Assembly: GCA_015060735.1 (NCBI GenBank)
Contig: SUXX01000006.1
Span: 1 to 64,000 of the forward strand
Length of the DNA stretch: 64,000 bases
From: Bacteroides sp.
GTDB taxonomy: Bacteria > Bacteroidota > Bacteroidia > Bacteroidales > Bacteroidaceae
Reading direction: 5' to 3'
Within the stretch, counting starts at the first letter, position 1; every line of letters begins with the position of its first letter. The notes beneath the pieces are model-generated. The model saw only the letters and a program-made list of their open reading frames with translations, was not told the origin of the DNA and ran no database searches. The position numbers and the translations under genes are program-made. Below, piece after piece: positions 9,050 through 17,374 of this stretch.

Positions 9050-10378
9050 ATGAAAAGAATAAAATACATACTCATGTTGGCGATGCTCTTCACATTGGGA
9101 GCTTGTCAACGTTCACACGAAGAACGTCAGGGCATCCTGAAGGTGTATAACTGGGCCGACTACATCGACGAAGATGTGTTGGCTGAGTTTCCGGAGTGGT
9201 ACAAGGAACAGACGGGCGAGGACATTGAAGTCATCTATCAGGTGTTCGATATCAACGAGGTGATGCTTACCAAGATTGAACGAGGACACGAGGATTTCGA
9301 TGTGGTTTGTCCTTCAGAGTACATTATCGAGCGTATGATGCGTAAGGATATGTTATTGCCTATCAATCGTGATTTCGGAAAGACACCCGATTATATTCCG
9401 AACTTGGCTCCTTACATTCAGAATGAGCTGAACAAGATGAGTCAGGGTGACAAGAAGGTAACCGACTATGCTGTGGCTTACATGTGGGGTACGGCAGGTA
9501 CGCTTTACAACACCGAACTCGTAACCGAAGAAGAAGCATTGGAGTGTGCCAATATGTGGAATCCGAAATTCAACAACAAGCTTCTGATGAAGGACAGTTA
9601 TCGAGATTGTTATGGTTTAGCTATCATTTATGCTAATAAAGAACGTTTGGCTAAAGGTGAAGTAACCGTTGAGCAGTTGATGAACGACAATTCGCATGAA
9701 GCCATTGCTAAAGCAGAAGAATATCTCAAGGCCATGAAGCCGAACATTGCCGGTTGGGAAGCCGACTTTGGAAAGGAAATGATGACCAAGGGCAAGGCCT
9801 GGATGAACTTCACTTGGAGTGGTGATGCCGTTTGGGCGATTGAAGAAGCCGCTGAAGTAGGTGTGGAATTGGATTATGTAGTGCCAATTGAAGGAAGTAA
9901 CGTATGGTTCGATGGATGGGTGATACCGAAGTATGCTCGCAATGTGAAGGCTGCCAGCTACTTTATCAATTACATGTGTCGTCCGGACATTGCTTTGCGT
10001 AATATGGATGCGATTGGTTATGTAAGTGCTGTGGCTACCCCCGAAATTTTGGAAGAAAAGATAGATACCACGCTGACTAATTATTCGGACTTGAGTTATT
10101 TCTTTGGTCCTGAAGCGGATAGCGTACAGGTGGATCCTGTGCAGTATCCGGACAGAAAAGTCATTGAACGGTGTGCGGTTATTCGTGACTTCACCAATAA
10201 AGACGATTTGCAGAAAGTGCTTGAAATGTGGAGTCGTGTAAAGGGTGACAATCTTAATACCGGTATTGTATTGCTTATTTTTGCTGTGTTTGGAGGCTTG
10301 TTCGTTTGGCTCGTGGTGAACAAGGTGAATAAGTATCGCCGCAAGGTACATCGCCGACATCGTCGAAGAAAGAAATAG
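9050..10378 (+). CDS. potD: Spermidine/putrescine-binding lipoprotein PotD with C-terminal membrane anchor
   Basis: The signal peptide ends in lipobox LGAC, with the lipidated cysteine at residue 19. The solute-binding domain (about 25-395) contains VYNWADYI near its start, VAYMWGTAG, and WSGDAVWA, all typical of PotD-type proteins. Beyond the usual PotD end there is a hydrophobic helix (about 404-424, IVLLIFAVFGGLFVWLVV) and a very basic tail, YRRKVHRRHRRRKK. E. coli PotD is 348 residues and soluble, so the extra anchor explains most of the 442 length. By the positive-inside rule the tail would face the cytoplasm. It is the last gene of the pot operon, 6 nt after potC. Confidence 0.9.
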   Translation: MKRIKYILMLAMLFTLGACQRSHEERQGILKVYNWADYIDEDVLAEFPEWYKEQTGEDIEVIYQVFDINEVMLTKIERGHEDFDVVCPSEYIIERMMRKDMLLPINRDFGKTPDYIPNLAPYIQNELNKMSQGDKKVTDYAVAYMWGTAGTLYNTELVTEEEALECANMWNPKFNNKLLMKDSYRDCYGLAIIYANKERLAKGEVTVEQLMNDNSHEAIAKAEEYLKAMKPNIAGWEADFGKEMMTKGKAWMNFTWSGDAVWAIEEAAEVGVELDYVVPIEGSNVWFDGWVIPKYARNVKAASYFINYMCRPDIALRNMDAIGYVSAVATPEILEEKIDTTLTNYSDLSYFFGPEADSVQVDPVQYPDRKVIERCAVIRDFTNKDDLQKVLEMWSRVKGDNLNTGIVLLIFAVFGGLFVWLVVNKVNKYRRKVHRRHRRRKK

Positions 10379-10436
10379 GATAAACAATAAAGGCTTCCTT
10401 TTGGGAAGCCTTTATTGTTTATCCTATTTCTTTCTT
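10366..10436. terminator. Bidirectional terminator: 33-bp perfect inverted repeat between potD and prs
   Basis: Two 33-nt arms (10366-10398 and 10404-10436) are perfectly complementary around a 5-nt loop, TTTTG. The left arm contains the last potD codons and its TAG. The right arm reaches two bases into the prs stop codon. The arm ends are A/T-rich, so each transcript has a U-run after the GC-rich core GGCTTCC/GGAAGCC. Confidence 0.9.
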
Positions 10437-11373
10437 AAATCAAGTATTGATCAGAAATTGACTGGTTGTTCATTACACGGATGATAGCTTCAGCAAACAT
10501 ATCAGCTACTGTCAGTTGTTTCACCTTTGCACAACGGTTAGAGTATGGAATACTGTCGGTAAACAACATTTCTTCCAACTGAGAGTTTTGTACACGTTCA
10601 GAAGCCGGACCTGACATCACGCAGTGTGAAGCGATGGCACGTACTGAGGCTGCACCAGCTTCCTTCATGATATCGGCAGCTTTGGTAATAGTACCGGCTG
10701 TATCTACCATGTCATCTACGATGATAACATCTTTACCTTCTACATCACCGATAATCTGCATAGTAGCTACTACGTTAGCTCTTTCGCGAGTCTTGTTGCA
10801 GAGTACCAATGGGCAATCCAAATACTTGGCATATGAACTGGCACGTTTAGAACCACCTACGTCAGGGCTGGCAATAACCAAGTTCTTCAAGTTCATAGAC
10901 TGAACGTATGGCAAGAAGATGGTGGAAGCATACAAGTGGTCAACTGGGATGTCGAAGAAACCTTGAATTTGGTCTGCGTGGAGATCCATGGTAATCAAAC
11001 GGTCAATACCGGCTACGCTCAACAAATCAGCAACCAACTTAGCACCGATAGAAACACGTGGCTTGTCCTTGCGGTCTTGACGTGCCCATCCGAAGTAAGG
11101 AATAACGGCGATGATGCTCTTGGCGGAAGCTCTCTTGGCTGCGTCAATCATCAGCAGGAGTTCCATCAAGTTGTCAGAGTTGGGGAATGTTGATTGTACC
11201 AGGAATACGTGCGAACCGCGGATGGATTCTTCGAACGATACGGCGAATTCACCATCGGCAAAGTGGGTGATATTCATGTTACCCAATTCGCAACCAAGGC
11301 TTTTGCAGATTTTTTCTGCCAAGTATCTCGAATTTGTGCCCGAGAATACTTTGAAAGGAGATGTAGTGCTCAT
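10435..11373 (-). CDS. prs: Ribose-phosphate pyrophosphokinase
   Basis: It makes PRPP from ribose-5-phosphate and ATP for nucleotide, histidine and NAD synthesis in the cytoplasm. The PRPP-binding loop is VIIVDDMVDTAGT near residues 212-224, the metal and ribose-phosphate site is DLHADQIQGFF near 130, and GWARQDRK is the flexible-loop region near 95. The 312-residue length equals that of class I bacterial Prs (about 315). It is convergent with potD and shares a long palindromic terminator with it. Confidence 0.96.
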   Translation of the reverse strand: MSTTSPFKVFSGTNSRYLAEKICKSLGCELGNMNITHFADGEFAVSFEESIRGSHVFLVQSTFPNSDNLMELLLMIDAAKRASAKSIIAVIPYFGWARQDRKDKPRVSIGAKLVADLLSVAGIDRLITMDLHADQIQGFFDIPVDHLYASTIFLPYVQSMNLKNLVIASPDVGGSKRASSYAKYLDCPLVLCNKTRERANVVATMQIIGDVEGKDVIIVDDMVDTAGTITKAADIMKEAGAASVRAIASHCVMSGPASERVQNSQLEEMLFTDSIPYSNRCAKVKQLTVADMFAEAIIRVMNNQSISDQYLI

Positions 11374-11416
11374 TTTATTTGTAATAGATTTAATCTATGT
11401 GTTTTTAAACTTTTTG

Positions 11417-11424
11417 CAAAGTTA
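11417..11424 (-). promoter_or_regulatory. -7 box of prs
   Basis: On the minus strand this reads TAACTTTG, with a leader of about 40 nt. No clear -33 TTTG is seen, and the upstream flank runs into the end of the next gene. Confidence 0.6.
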
Positions 11425-11448
11425 CGGATTATAATTAGAATAAAAAAA

Positions 11449-12057
11449 CTAATCTGCCAGCTTTTTCAATTTCCGGAAATGTTCTATCAGTTGGCTGTAA
11501 TCATAGTCGCTTCGTGCGTCGAATTTGTTCCATAGTGCTCCCATGATGGCTGCTCCACCGAAACCGTAATTTTTCACTTGGCGGATGTTATCCACATCAA
11601 TACCTCCTAACGCTATGACTTTCTTGTCAATAATGCCGGCTTTGTGGGCTTTACGGATTTCATCCGGAGTATAGTTGGCGTGATAATCCTTTTTGGTTAT
11701 GCTGTCGAAAACCGGACTCAGGAATACGTAGTCACAAGATTTCTTGTATTCCTTGACTTCTTCCAGTGAATGGCAAGAACGGCTGAGATGTCCTTTGTAA
11801 TGATTCGGTTGTTGAGGATTTCGGCTGTTCAGATGGATACCTTTCAGTTTATATTCTTCCTTTAGATAGAAATGTCCGTGTACGACAATTCGTTTATGAT
11901 ACTGCTCCGGGATTAGTGTTAGCAGTCTTTCTGCAAACATGGGGGCAGTATTGGGTTTTCGCAGATGAAGAATGTCCAAGCCTTCTTCAAAAAGGTCGGT
12001 AATAATTTTGTCTTCTTCAACGAAATAAGTAGGGGGTGTTATTAAAATTAACTTCAT
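11449..12057 (-). CDS. Thiamine-phosphate synthase-like protein (ThiE/TenI family)
   Basis: This is a 202-residue TIM-barrel protein. It has the family strand GLDILHLRKPN near residue 30, a VHGHF and GIHLNS stretch, the SPVFDSITK phosphate-loop region near 113, and ALGGID near 150. ThiE joins the thiazole and pyrimidine halves of thiamine, while TenI-like relatives act on the thiazole in some bacteria. The gene stands apart from any thi operon here and the LRKP motif replaces the QLR(EK) common in true ThiE, so a TenI-like or divergent role is possible. It has its own promoter. Confidence 0.8.
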   Translation of the reverse strand: MKLILITPPTYFVEEDKIITDLFEEGLDILHLRKPNTAPMFAERLLTLIPEQYHKRIVVHGHFYLKEEYKLKGIHLNSRNPQQPNHYKGHLSRSCHSLEEVKEYKKSCDYVFLSPVFDSITKKDYHANYTPDEIRKAHKAGIIDKKVIALGGIDVDNIRQVKNYGFGGAAIMGALWNKFDARSDYDYSQLIEHFRKLKKLAD

Positions 12058-12077
12058 GCCACAAACTTTATATGAAA

Positions 12078-12085
12078 CAAAGATA
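12078..12085 (-). promoter_or_regulatory. -7 box of the ThiE-like gene
   Basis: TATCTTTG on the minus strand, 20 nt before the start codon. Confidence 0.65.
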
Positions 12086-12112
12086 GTAAACGGATAGGAC
12101 TTTTCCTATTGA

Positions 12113-12697
12113 TTATGCAGAAATTATCTGATGGATGATTTTTCTGCATTTTTTCCGTTCTTTTTCAGTCAGTTCAGCGAAGGTCTTGGTTCCTCCTTTC
12201 TGAATGATGCCTTTGATGGTAAATCCGCTGTATCTCAAGATTTGTTTCAAGGCTCTTACTACGCCATTTGTTTGGTTGAAAAGGATATTGAAAGGCCATT
12301 GTGTGGTACAGGTTGTGATGATAGCCGCTGGCTTTCCTTTGTGTTTAGGAAGGGGAATTCCATTTTTCCCTTCACCGATAAATCCGTATACCATTCGGTC
12401 AAAAAGCACTTTCAAATACCCGTTCATGTTTCCCCAATAACAAGGCGATCCGATAATCAGTGCGTCTGCTTCCTGGATTTTTTTCAAGGTTCGATGGGCA
12501 TCGTCCTCGGGCAGTTGGCAGCAATTTTCGCTTCGGCAGTTCATACAACCGATACAGGGTTGAATCTGTAATTGGCTGACTATAACTGTTTCGGTTTCAG
12601 CACCTAGCAATTCCGCTTCTTTTGTCATGATGTTCAGCATTTGGCTAACCAATCCTTTGCTACGGGGGCTGGCGTTGATTACGAGTATTTTCATCAT
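12113..12697 (-). CDS. NADPH-dependent FMN reductase / iron-sulfur flavoprotein-like
   Basis: The protein begins MMKILVINASPRSKG, with the flavodoxin-like phosphate loop for FMN at about residues 8-14. A cysteine cluster, CIGCMNC, followed by a CC pair (residues about 47-60), recalls iron-sulfur flavoproteins, although some cysteine-rich FMN reductases bind no cluster. GSPCYWGNMNGYLK near residue 85 is the usual FMN-ring contact. An upstream in-frame ATG at 12718 is rejected as the start because the -7 box at 12716-12723 overlaps it; starts at 12697 or 12694 leave a short leader. The substrate is unknown. Confidence 0.8.
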   Translation of the reverse strand: MMKILVINASPRSKGLVSQMLNIMTKEAELLGAETETVIVSQLQIQPCIGCMNCRSENCCQLPEDDAHRTLKKIQEADALIIGSPCYWGNMNGYLKVLFDRMVYGFIGEGKNGIPLPKHKGKPAAIITTCTTQWPFNILFNQTNGVVRALKQILRYSGFTIKGIIQKGGTKTFAELTEKERKKCRKIIHQIISA

Positions 12698-12715
12698 TGA
12701 ATCTATTTTCGGCAG

Positions 12716-12723
12716 CAAAGGTA
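12716..12723 (-). promoter_or_regulatory. -7 box of the FMN reductase gene
   Basis: TACCTTTG on the minus strand. It overlaps the longest possible start codon and therefore decides in favour of the downstream ATG. Confidence 0.65.
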
Positions 12724-12799
12724 CAAAAAATGTTGGTAAGTAGGTAAAAATAGTTGTGGATATGTTCTGTGAAATGTTCTTCTACATTTAAACTTTCCC

Positions 12800-12807
12800 T
12801 ATCTTTG
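12800..12807 (+). promoter_or_regulatory. -7 box of the UvrD/PcrA helicase gene
   Basis: TATCTTTG, 20 nt before the start codon, back to back with the FMN reductase promoter. Confidence 0.7.
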
Positions 12808-12827
12808 CAGATATAATAGTAGATGTT

Positions 12828-15143
12828 ATGAGTAATTATTTGGATGAATTGAATGAAAGTCAGCGTGTTGCCGTGACTTATGTCGATGGCCCTTCGCTAG
12901 TGATTGCCGGGGCAGGGTCGGGTAAGACGCGTGTACTTACTTATAAGATAGCCCATTTGTTGGAGTTGGGGTATGAACCTTGGTCTATTTTGGCTTTGAC
13001 CTTTACCAACAAGGCAGCCCGAGAAATGAAGGAACGTATAGCTCGTCAGGTAGGGGAGCGGGCACGATATTTGTGGATGGGAACATTTCATTCTCTTTTT
13101 TCCCGTATCTTGCGTAAAGAGGCTTCAACGATCGGGTTTACTTCCAATTTTACAATTTATGATGCATCCGATTCGAAAAGTTTGCTTAAAAGCATCATTA
13201 AAGAAATGCAATTGGATGACAAAATCTACAAGCCAGGTAGCATTCAAAGTCGTATCAGCAATGCCAAGAATCATTTGGTGTTACCCGATGCATACGCTTC
13301 GAATCCGGAAATCAATCGGGCAGATATGGATGCCAAAGTTCCGGCTACCCGTGATATTTACCGACATTATTGGGAGCGTTGTCGACAAAGCGATGCTATG
13401 GATTTTGATGATTTGTTGGTTTATACCTATATTCTTTTCCGTGATTATCCGGAAATACGGATGAGGTATGCTTCTCAGTTCCGTTTTGTATTGGTAGATG
13501 AGTATCAGGACACTAACTTTGCCCAACATACCATTGTTCTTCAACTGACTCAGGAACATCAAAAGGTGTGTGTGGTTGGCGATGATGCACAAAGTATTTA
13601 TTCTTTCCGTGGAGCCAATATTGATAATATACTGAAATTTACAAAGGTATATAAGGATGCGAAGCTTTTTAAGTTAGAGCAGAATTATCGTTCTACACAA
13701 ACGATTGTATGTGCAGCCAACAGTTTGATTGAAAAGAACATCGAACAGATTCGGAAGGCTGTCTATTCGGAAAAACTGAAAGGAGAACCTATCGAAGTCT
13801 TTAATGCGTATAGTGATGTAGAGGAAGGTGAAATCGTGGCGAACAAGATACTTCAGTTGCATCATCGGGAAAATAACAGTTACGATGATTTTGCAGTGCT
13901 TTATCGCACCAATGCTCAAAGTCGTATATTTGAAGAAACGCTTCGCAAGAAAGGAATACCCTATAAAATCTATGGTGGTTTGTCGTTTTATCAGCGGAAG
14001 GAAATCAAGGATGTTATTTCCTATTTCCGTTTGGCGGTGAATCCGAACGATGAAGAAGCATTTAAACGTGTATTGAACTATCCGGCACGAGGTATTGGCG
14101 ACACAACTTTGAATAAAATTGTGGGTGCGGCTACGATGCATGGTGTAAGTTTGTGGAAAGTGATAGGCGAGCCAATAACCTATGGATTGACTATTAATAA
14201 AGGTACGCATGCTAAACTTCAGGGATTCCGTGAGTTGATAGAGGGTTTCATTCGGGATGCTCGTGAGAAAAATGCATACGAGGTAGGTAGTTCTATTGTA
14301 CGTATGTCAGGAATTATGGCAGAATTGTATCAAGACCGTAGTCCAGAGAATCTGAGTCGTCAGGAGAATATCGAGGAATTGGTGAATGGAATGCACGACT
14401 TTTGTGTAAACCGTCAGGAGGAAGGGGACAACCATATTTCTTTAACGGATTATTTGGCGGAAGTGTCCTTGCTGACCGACCAAGATAACGAAAAGGAAGG
14501 AGAAGGAGCCAAGGTAACACTGATGACCATTCATTCGGCCAAGGGATTGGAATTCAAGAATGTGTTTGTAGTCGGGTTGGAGGAAAATCTCTTCCCGAGT
14601 TTGATGAGTATGGACTCCTCGCGTGGGCTGGAAGAAGAACGTCGTTTGTTTTATGTGGCTATTACTCGTGCCGAAGAGCGTTGTTTTCTTTCGTTTGCCA
14701 AAAGCCGCTTTAAATTCGGAAAGACAGAATTTAGTAGTCCGAGCCGTTTCTTGAAAGATATTGATGTCTCTTATTTACGAATACCTCAGGAGGAGCATTA
14801 TGCTCGTCGAGTAGATGAAGGAGCGACTCGTTTTCGTACGACCATGTCCGATTATTCAAGTCGTTTTATGAAGCCCGAGCATCCGAAGTCTGAGTTTGTT
14901 CGCCCGTCCGTTTCCCGCCATCTGACCAAGGTTTCGGCTAGCGTTTCCCGTCCTTCATCTTCCGGAGTAACTGTTGTAGAGGGTTTGCAAGCCGGAAATG
15001 TGATTGAACACGAACGCTTTGGTATTGGTGATGTGGTGAGTGTGGTAGGTACGGGAGATAATTGCAAAGCCACGGTGAAGTTCCGCCATGCAGGCGAGAA
15101 ACAGTTGTTGCTGAAGTTTGCCCGGTTCAAGGTTATTGGTTGA
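12828..15143 (+). CDS. ATP-dependent 3'-5' DNA helicase, UvrD/PcrA/Rep family
   Basis: This is a superfamily 1A helicase used in nucleotide excision and mismatch repair and in removing proteins from DNA. Motif Q and Walker A are LNESQRVAV and GAGSGKT (residues 28-34), and Walker B is VDEYQDTN with D224 and E225. Motif III is GDDAQSIYSFRGA, motif IV contains LEQNYRS, motif V is VTLMTIHSAKGLEF, and motif VI is EEERRLFYVAITRA. The C-terminal 60 residues (from GLQAGNVIEHERFGIG) form the small Tudor-like domain that in PcrA contacts RNA polymerase. The 771-residue length fits PcrA/UvrD. It is monocistronic. Confidence 0.95.
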   Translation: MSNYLDELNESQRVAVTYVDGPSLVIAGAGSGKTRVLTYKIAHLLELGYEPWSILALTFTNKAAREMKERIARQVGERARYLWMGTFHSLFSRILRKEASTIGFTSNFTIYDASDSKSLLKSIIKEMQLDDKIYKPGSIQSRISNAKNHLVLPDAYASNPEINRADMDAKVPATRDIYRHYWERCRQSDAMDFDDLLVYTYILFRDYPEIRMRYASQFRFVLVDEYQDTNFAQHTIVLQLTQEHQKVCVVGDDAQSIYSFRGANIDNILKFTKVYKDAKLFKLEQNYRSTQTIVCAANSLIEKNIEQIRKAVYSEKLKGEPIEVFNAYSDVEEGEIVANKILQLHHRENNSYDDFAVLYRTNAQSRIFEETLRKKGIPYKIYGGLSFYQRKEIKDVISYFRLAVNPNDEEAFKRVLNYPARGIGDTTLNKIVGAATMHGVSLWKVIGEPITYGLTINKGTHAKLQGFRELIEGFIRDAREKNAYEVGSSIVRMSGIMAELYQDRSPENLSRQENIEELVNGMHDFCVNRQEEGDNHISLTDYLAEVSLLTDQDNEKEGEGAKVTLMTIHSAKGLEFKNVFVVGLEENLFPSLMSMDSSRGLEEERRLFYVAITRAEERCFLSFAKSRFKFGKTEFSSPSRFLKDIDVSYLRIPQEEHYARRVDEGATRFRTTMSDYSSRFMKPEHPKSEFVRPSVSRHLTKVSASVSRPSSSGVTVVEGLQAGNVIEHERFGIGDVVSVVGTGDNCKATVKFRHAGEKQLLLKFARFKVIG

Positions 15144-15177
15144 GTTCTGAAAACTAGTGTACCTGAGCTAAGTTCAT

Positions 15178-15215
15178 AAAAAAAGAGAATCACCTTTTTT
15201 GAAGATGATTCTCTT
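15178..15215 (-). terminator. Terminator of the tRNA operon
   Basis: The stem AAGAGAATCA with its complement is followed on the minus strand by a T-run. It lies just downstream of the last tRNA and also faces the end of the helicase gene. Confidence 0.75.
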
Positions 15216-15222
15216 AAAAGTG

Positions 15223-15295
15223 AGCGGAAAACGAGGCTCGAACTCGCGACCCTAACCTTGGCAAGGTTATGCTCTACCAACTGAGCTATTTCCGC
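15223..15295 (-). tRNA. tRNA-Gly (GCC), copy 3
   Basis: A 73-nt cloverleaf. The acceptor GCGGAAA pairs with TTTCCGC, the discriminator is T, the anticodon loop is TTGCCAA, and the T-loop is GTTCGAG. No CCA is encoded. Its sequence is identical to the two other Gly copies in this cluster. It is the last gene of the five-tRNA transcript. Confidence 0.95.
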
Positions 15296-15303
15296 AAATC
15301 TAG

Positions 15304-15387
15304 TGAAGGAAATGAGACTCGAACTCACACGACATAATTGTCACTACCCCCTCAAAGTAGCGCGTCTACCAATTCCGCCATTCCTCC
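15304..15387 (-). tRNA. tRNA-Leu (GAG)
   Basis: An 84-nt tRNA with a long variable arm as expected for leucine. The acceptor GGAGGAA pairs with TTCCTTC, the discriminator is A, and the anticodon loop TTGAGGG gives anticodon GAG. CCA is not encoded. Confidence 0.93.
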
Positions 15388-15419
15388 AGATTCGGTTGAA
15401 TACCTTACGCTTTTTTCCG

Positions 15420-15500
15420 TGCCCAGAACAGGACTCGAACCTGCACGTCTCTCAACACTCGCACCTGAAACGAGCGCGTCTACCATTCCGCCACCTGGGC
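15420..15500 (-). tRNA. tRNA-Leu (CAG)
   Basis: An 81-nt tRNA with a long variable arm. The acceptor GCCCAGG pairs with TCTGGGC, the discriminator is A, and the anticodon loop TTCAGGT gives anticodon CAG. CCA is not encoded. Confidence 0.93.
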
Positions 15501-15528
15501 ATGGTTCCGTAAGGATTCTCCTTTTTTG

Positions 15529-15601
15529 AGCGGAAAACGAGGCTCGAACTCGCGACCCTAACCTTGGCAAGGTTATGCTCTACCAACTGAGCTATTTCCG
15601 C
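15529..15601 (-). tRNA. tRNA-Gly (GCC), copy 2
   Basis: 73 nt, the same sequence as the copies at 15223 and 15625, anticodon GCC. Confidence 0.95.
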
Positions 15602-15624
15602 AATAAAAAGTTGTTCAATAAGTG

Positions 15625-15697
15625 AGCGGAAAACGAGGCTCGAACTCGCGACCCTAACCTTGGCAAGGTTATGCTCTACCAACTGAGCTATTTCCGC
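15625..15697 (-). tRNA. tRNA-Gly (GCC), copy 1 (promoter-proximal)
   Basis: 73 nt, anticodon GCC, identical to the other two Gly copies. It is first in the transcript, about 30 nt after the predicted start site. Confidence 0.95.
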
Positions 15698-15736
15698 AAA
15701 ATCCGCTTTCGGAAGTTGTTTTCCCGATTGCGGATG

Positions 15737-15767
15737 CAAAGGTAGACCTTTTTCTTGAATATCCAAA
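15737..15767 (-). promoter_or_regulatory. Promoter of the tRNA operon
   Basis: On the minus strand this reads TTTG, a 19-bp spacer, then TACCTTTG, an exact consensus promoter. Confidence 0.85.
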
Positions 15768-15795
15768 ACTTTTTTGAAGTTTTTTATCTAATCTC

Positions 15796-17304
15796 TTATC
15801 CGCAATGGAAATATCTCATTACTAAATCGAGCATTTCACCCTGTCCGTTTTTCAAGTCTTCACGCAGTGTCTGATCGTTGTATGAACGTAGTTTCTTGAT
15901 GATACCGTCTATCATGGCCGGGCTGAATACCTGGTACTTTTCGAAGATTTCCCGTTGCTTTTCCAAACAAGTAGCCGAAGCGAAACAGCTGTCCGGTAAT
16001 TGTGCTAAGTCCTTCAGCTTGTCGGCGTTTTCCTTTTGGTGGATATTTACGTTCACGTATGTCTTTTCGGCTATTTCCAGAGCGTTGTCCAGTTCGAAAC
16101 CATAGCGACAAGCTACCGCAAGGCCTGCAATCAGTTGGTACAAGTCAGCCGAACCGTCCGGTGAACGCATTTCTACTGTTTGTTTCTGTGTGGTGTCGTA
16201 GTGGCTTTCGCTTTCCAATGGATTGGCGGTCATGCACATATCTGTCTTGGCTGCCCAACCTAGAGGCACACGTACCAAAACTGAGCGGTTGCGGTCGCCC
16301 CAACAAATATTGGTCGGAGCTTCCTGATGTGGCACAAGGCGGAAATAAGATGTTGGGTTGGTATTACCGAAAGCGGTAATCGACGGTGCCAGTTCCATCA
16401 TGCCGGCAATGGCTTTGCGAGCCGTGGTCGAGAGCACACCGCCATCGAGCATTTGGTTTTGTCCGTCCTTCACGATACGCATGTGAATGTGAAGCCCCGA
16501 GCCTGCCTTTCCGGTCGTAATTTTCGGAGCGAAGGTTATGTCATAGCCCAATTTATAACCCAAATTTCGGATAATCCATTTGGCAATCATTAATTGGTCG
16601 GCTGCTTCCTCGGCATTCACCGGTAGGAATTCAATTTCATTTTGTTCGTAGATGAGTCCGTTGATGGTGAAGTTACCCACTTCGGAGTGTCCGTATTTGA
16701 TTTGTCCACCGGCCTGAGCGATGTAAGCCATACACTGTGTACGGAAGTCATTAAATTTGGCGTAAGGTGCCGATTCGTGATAACCTTTTTGGTCGGTAGC
16801 CGGAAACATACCACTATCCGGAGCAATAACGTAATATTCCAATTCGCCCATAGCTTGGAATTCCATGCCGGTTACTTCGGTAAAGGCACGGCATGCTTTG
16901 TGCAAGGTATGCTCTGGAGAACTTTCCAGTGGTTCACCATCTTTGTTGAAGTACGAACAAAGCATGGAAAGGGTAGGGATTTCGGCAAACGGGTCGAGGA
17001 ACGCTGTGCGGAAGCGGGGGATGACATAAAGGTCACTGCTTCCTGCCTCGATGAACGGGAAAAGTGAAGAACCATCCACACGTTCGCCACAGGTAAGGAT
17101 AGCATCCAGATAAGCAGCATTGTTGATGACAAAGTTTAGTGTTTTCAAACGTCCATCACCAGCTGGGTACATGAAGTTCACCATGCGGATGCCGTTTTCT
17201 TGAATGTATCTGATGATATCCGCCTTAGTAAATTCACAGGCAGGTTTTCCTAAGTACGCTACTACGCGATTAGGATTCATTTCGAGTGCTTGATTCATAT
17301 CCAT
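15796..17304 (-). CDS. Glutamine synthetase family protein (GSI-like)
   Basis: This is a 502-residue glutamine synthetase homologue, which would make glutamine from glutamate, ammonia and ATP. Visible active-site stretches are MGELEYYVIAPD (metal-binding glutamate), INGLIYEQNEIEF, SGLHIHM (ATP-site histidine), RLVPHQEAPTNICWGDRNRS (glutamate and phosphate arginines), and VEMRSPDG near the end. The length is near GSI (about 470) and far from the 700-residue GSIII that is usual in Bacteroides, so this is a second type. A gamma-glutamyl ligase with another amine substrate cannot be excluded. The start may be M1 or M3. A repeat element lies upstream, beyond the promoter. Confidence 0.85.
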   Translation of the reverse strand: MDMNQALEMNPNRVVAYLGKPACEFTKADIIRYIQENGIRMVNFMYPAGDGRLKTLNFVINNAAYLDAILTCGERVDGSSLFPFIEAGSSDLYVIPRFRTAFLDPFAEIPTLSMLCSYFNKDGEPLESSPEHTLHKACRAFTEVTGMEFQAMGELEYYVIAPDSGMFPATDQKGYHESAPYAKFNDFRTQCMAYIAQAGGQIKYGHSEVGNFTINGLIYEQNEIEFLPVNAEEAADQLMIAKWIIRNLGYKLGYDITFAPKITTGKAGSGLHIHMRIVKDGQNQMLDGGVLSTTARKAIAGMMELAPSITAFGNTNPTSYFRLVPHQEAPTNICWGDRNRSVLVRVPLGWAAKTDMCMTANPLESESHYDTTQKQTVEMRSPDGSADLYQLIAGLAVACRYGFELDNALEIAEKTYVNVNIHQKENADKLKDLAQLPDSCFASATCLEKQREIFEKYQVFSPAMIDGIIKKLRSYNDQTLREDLKNGQGEMLDLVMRYFHCG

Positions 17305-17333
17305 TCTTTTATAGTTTGTTTTTAACTAATCGC

Positions 17334-17341
17334 CAAAGATA
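17334..17341 (-). promoter_or_regulatory. -7 box of the glutamine synthetase gene
   Basis: TATCTTTG on the minus strand, with a TTTG 21 bp further upstream (17363-17366). The leader is about 25 nt. Confidence 0.65.
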
Positions 17342-17374
17342 AGGAAAAGTTTTCTTTTCGACCAAAAAAATAAA

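Noticed and set aside
15144-15222. Possible small ORF between the helicase gene and the tRNAs
   Set aside because: The short open stretch is only a terminator hairpin region with no start or promoter.
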